Positions 61,157 through 64,000 of a stretch of DNA of 64,000 bases are shown here, piece by piece. The position numbers and the translations under genes were made by a program. The notes under the pieces are model-generated. The model made no database searches and was not told where the DNA came from. It was given only the letters and a program-made list of their open reading frames with translations. The number at the start of each line of letters is the position of its first letter. Positions within the stretch are counted from its first letter, which is position 1. Source of the DNA: Golubevia sp. BC0850 (Eukaryota > Basidiomycota > Exobasidiomycetes > Golubeviales > Golubeviaceae); contig JAAVVG010000001.1 of assembly GCA_012976225.1 (NCBI GenBank), forward strand, positions 186,001-250,000. The letters are read 5' to 3'.

Positions 61157-62656
61157 CTACGTCCCGCTCTGACTCTCAGCCCAACCTCTCAACTCATTCC
61201 TAACCCTCCTTCTATTTTCACCATATCTATTCCTCCGGCTTTGATCATCTTCTCTGAGTTCTGGATTGAGTCTTGGAGCGCTCCCTTCATCTTCTGTCGA
61301 CGGATCACCTGTTCGATTGTTTGGACTTGTTAGATCGCCTTCCTTTGGAAGTTGGTTCTTGATCAAGCAAGTGATGATTTTGAAAGCTCTGTTGAGAGTG
61401 ATGACTGCTATCGGATGGGTGTAGGGACTTCGAGATTCATTTCTTCGAGTTGGGATGTCTTCTGAACCTGTTTCTTCTGGGTGTAACAGGAATCAGAAAG
61501 CGTTGGCACCAATTGAATGAGGTGGGGTGTCAGCGATTTAGTCATCTTCTGAAAGTTGGCAAGAGTTCTCGACTTCGTTGAGAGGCAAGAAGGAATTGAG
61601 TTAGTACTTACCCATCAGTGCCTCTCTCTCTCCTTCGTCATCTCCCTCCTGCTGTCCAAGTCTCCCACTGTCCCTGACCCCTTCTTCTTCGTCAAAAAGA
61701 ATTTCGTTCCTGCTTTTCCCACCTTCTAGATCGTCTTCTTCCTCTCTTTTCGATATCAATTCCTCTTCGCTGAGGCCATCTATGTCTCCTCTCCAATCAT
61801 CTTTTTGTAGATCCGCTCGATTAGTTCCATCTACCAGAAGAATCAAAAGTGTTTGACCTACGAGTAAGATTACATCCAACAGCACTAGATGTGTATTGGA
61901 AGGAGGAGTTTCTGTGGAAAGAAGGAGACGAGGCAAAACGGGGCAAAGTTCGAGATCAGAGATGAGAGATCCAGTGTATGTCACCTTCTTTCTCTAGAAA
62001 GACATGGTGAGAACGTGGAACCTCTCACTTGGCTTACCTTTTGCAATGAAATCAATGAAAATACTCTTTGATCTCAAGAGCTTATGGACGTTGGTCGTGG
62101 AATGAGAGATGAACATGATCGAGTTCGTGAAGAGAACTCCAAATAGAGAGGAAGCTAGTGAGAGCGGAGACGGTAGAGATGAGGTTGATTGATTACCTGA
62201 CGGAAGTTGGAGAAGAGATTTGAGAGAAGTGAAAGGATCGTCGGAGGGAGAAGAGGTCAGTGGTGAAACGAAAGACGAAAGAATCCGGAGAAGATGGACA
62301 GGAAGACTCACAAAAGGCCTGTATAAGGATAGACAAGGAGAAGATCCATAGTCACCTCAGTCAGTAATTCCAAATCAAGGGAAGAGAGAAAGTCAAGGGA
62401 GCAGTGGGCCCGCAAAAGTCTGACAACCGAACTCACAGTTTGCATCAAAATCCGAGCGAACAAGGCGAGAGTTGAACCATCTAGAAACCAGATGTAGATG
62501 AATATGGTCCATATCGTAATGTCGAACTGAGAACATCGTGCGCAAGAGAGGAAGTTGTCAGGGATTGAAGCAGTTTCCAGGCTGAACGAAATGGGTACCG
62601 ACCGATTGGACTGCCTGATACCTCTCTCTTTGAAGACTGGAAGAGTTGACTCTCAT
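61157..62656 (-). CDS. Membrane protein of the DUF1746-like family, with a 7-nt microexon
   Basis: Six exons: 62603-62656, 62437-62526, 62312-62318, 62038-62196, 61612-61911 and 61157-61476. They sum to exactly 930 nt (309 aa). The start is MRVNSSSLQRERYQAVQS. Two hydrophobic segments follow: FDITIWTIFIYIWFLDGSTL, and PLSLASSLFGVLFTNSIMFI leading to SIFIDFIAKETPPSNTHLVL. A third is LLDVILLVGQTLLILLVDG. The pattern (basic start, helix ending in DxS, later IDFI..PP...L..LD) matches my memory of fungal DUF1746 proteins. The C-terminus is acidic, then basic. The third exon is only GCCTTTT. It is needed to keep frame and is flanked by an AG acceptor and a GTGAGT donor. Exon 1 ends at a non-standard GTCGGT donor. 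Family name tentative. Confidence 0.66.
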
Positions 62657-62831
62657 CTTTCTGGCCAGAATTCTCTTCAATCAACTTCCCACTTTCCCTC
62701 TTGAGTGATTTGAGAGTTTTGGGCTGAACCACGTGTCAGCTTGTGAGTTGCGGAAGAGAAGAAAAGACTCTGATGAAAAGACTTCTTCTCCCAACTCCAT
62801 CCTCCAACTCCTATACTTTGAAGCATCAATC

Positions 62832-64000
62832 ATGAACGACAGAGGAAAGTTTACAGGGTTTTACCAAAAGAAGTGTTACTACAGAAAGCAGAACAAGCCG
62901 CCAGTCAATCCCATCGACGCTCTACCTCCAGAGATGTAAGCCAGCTGCTCTGTTCTCTTGATCCGATCGGAATCGCTCGCTCTATGGCCGTCTGCAATTC
63001 TTGGAGAGTTCCGATTTCATCAACTTCTTCACTTCACACTTCACAAGCAAGGGTGACAGTAGTCAGATTTATCGTCTGCTTCATGAATTCAATCGATTAT
63101 CCTCTCTCAGTCTCAATTCCCTACTTAAAGCTACCTTGAACATCTCTTACTTCGCCTGAGAGTTTTCTTCACTGTCCCTTCAGGACCGTAAGACCACAGG
63201 TCTAGAGTTAATCGTAGATAATCTTCGAGCAAGCAAGACTTTAAAAGAAGTTTCTTTCTTAATTTCGGATAGAAATCTTTACGACACCGAGGCTTGTTTC
63301 ACTCCTACAGCCCTTTACCTTACCCAACAATTTCAGGATTCAAGTAAATTTCCGTCTTTAAAAGACATCCAATTCAGAGTTCCAAGTTGCATAGCCATGA
63401 GAGCCGCCGGCGACGAGAGGAGCTATAACTTGATTTCTACCACAACATGCGTTGAAGCTGGACAGCCTAAGGAAGATGAACTTCTCCTTCAAACGGTTAA
63501 AAAGTTCTCTGGAGGTAAAATTACAGCATTTAAAACATGAGACTCTGAATTTCCCGCCTTCTTGGATAAGTTGCTAGTCATGAAAGAACTGGAGAGCTCT
63601 CAATCGACGGACGCTTCAAGAATTAAACCTGTTTTTAGATGATGGAGACTCAGACATGATTTGGAAATTTGTTATTGAATGTTATAATTTGAACTCTTTG
63701 GGATTGGCTTTATATAATTTGGAAGAAGAGGCGGAACTAAATATGCCAAAGTCTAAGGGAACCTCAAGCTTGAAGAAACTAGATTTAGAGTTCCTTTGCT
63801 GTGATGCATTACCATGGCAGCCATTCATAGATTGGTTTGGCTCAAATTTAGAAGATCTGAAACTCCATAAAACATCATGCATTCCTCTCAGATTTTCACT
63901 CAGATCCTCCTAAAATTTAATAACACCCTTAAAACTCTACTCGTATATCAGGTTCGAATTAATGTAGAAGAAATTCAAAACTTCAGCAACGGGGTTTCCA
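62832..64000 (+). pseudogene. Decayed F-box/leucine-rich repeat gene, copy 2 (continues beyond the window)
   Basis: Starts ATG at 62832. NPIDALPPEM matches copy 1, then one base is lost relative to it (GAGATGTTTTGCCAG versus GAGATGTAAGCCAG), so the F-box continues in another frame. Further frame changes lie near 63030 and 63510 and beyond, between clear LRR pieces: TLKEVSFLISDRNLY, QHLKHETLNFPPSWISC and SSLKKLDLEFLCCDALPWQP then FGSNLEDLKLH. The DNA after 63910 still parallels copy 1 (NNTLKTLL.. / ..IQNFSNGVS) and runs out of the window. Multiple breaks make it a pseudogene. It is the inverted relative of the 15.8-17.1 kb copy. Confidence 0.72.

Overview
The window is nuclear DNA of an intron-rich fungus, most likely a basidiomycete. 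The evidence is 5'-GTGAGT/GTAAGT-type introns in nearly every gene, fungal-specific families (GT15 mannosyltransferase, Sid2/Dbf2 kinase, DUF1746-like protein, Nup2/Nup61-type nucleoporin, Rgd1-type F-BAR RhoGAP) and closely packed genes on both strands. Placement nearer to Pucciniomycotina is only a guess from gene style. I saw no rRNA, convincing tRNA, CRISPR array, operon or intact transposon.

Layout. 1-10 kb: start of acetyl-CoA carboxylase (-), cytochrome c1 (-), F-BAR/RhoGAP protein (-), an F-box protein (+) and a small Kre9/Knh1-like gene with an odd exon structure (+). 10-24 kb: an unknown gene (-), an acidic Scm3/HJURP-like candidate (+), an unknown gene (-), a decayed F-box/LRR gene (-), ribosomal protein uL3/RPL3 (-), a small membrane protein (+) and a Ser-rich orphan (+). 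22-32 kb: TAF7 (-) and NOP8 (-) head to tail, then a FAM72-type gene (+). 33-47 kb: a 1189-residue Ser-rich orphan (-), a Sid2/Dbf2 kinase (-) back to back with kinetochore SPC25 (+), then a long F-box/LRR-like gene (+). 47-51 kb: accessory-looking DNA with an orphan gene (-), a truncated copy of it (-), a tandem repeat, a large foldback sequence and gene remnants. 51-64 kb: carnosine N-methyltransferase-like gene (+), GT15 mannosyltransferase (+), Ran-binding FG nucleoporin (-), a DUF1746-like membrane protein with a 7-nt microexon (-) and a second decayed F-box/LRR copy (+) that runs off the end.

Most genes are housekeeping: lipid synthesis, respiration, translation, transcription initiation, ribosome assembly, glycosylation, nuclear transport, mitosis and septation. 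Several (Sid2-like kinase, Spc25, RhoGAP, possible Scm3) act in cell division, but only SID2 and SPC25 share a promoter. The unusual material is in gene structure (microexon, possible ultrashort introns, a stop-free 90-nt intron), the two related F-box pseudogenes and the 47-51 kb region. I did not find a clear new multi-gene system. Exon boundaries were derived by hand; for most multi-exon genes the exon lengths sum to a multiple of three, and I say so where I checked. Individual boundaries could still be off by a base.
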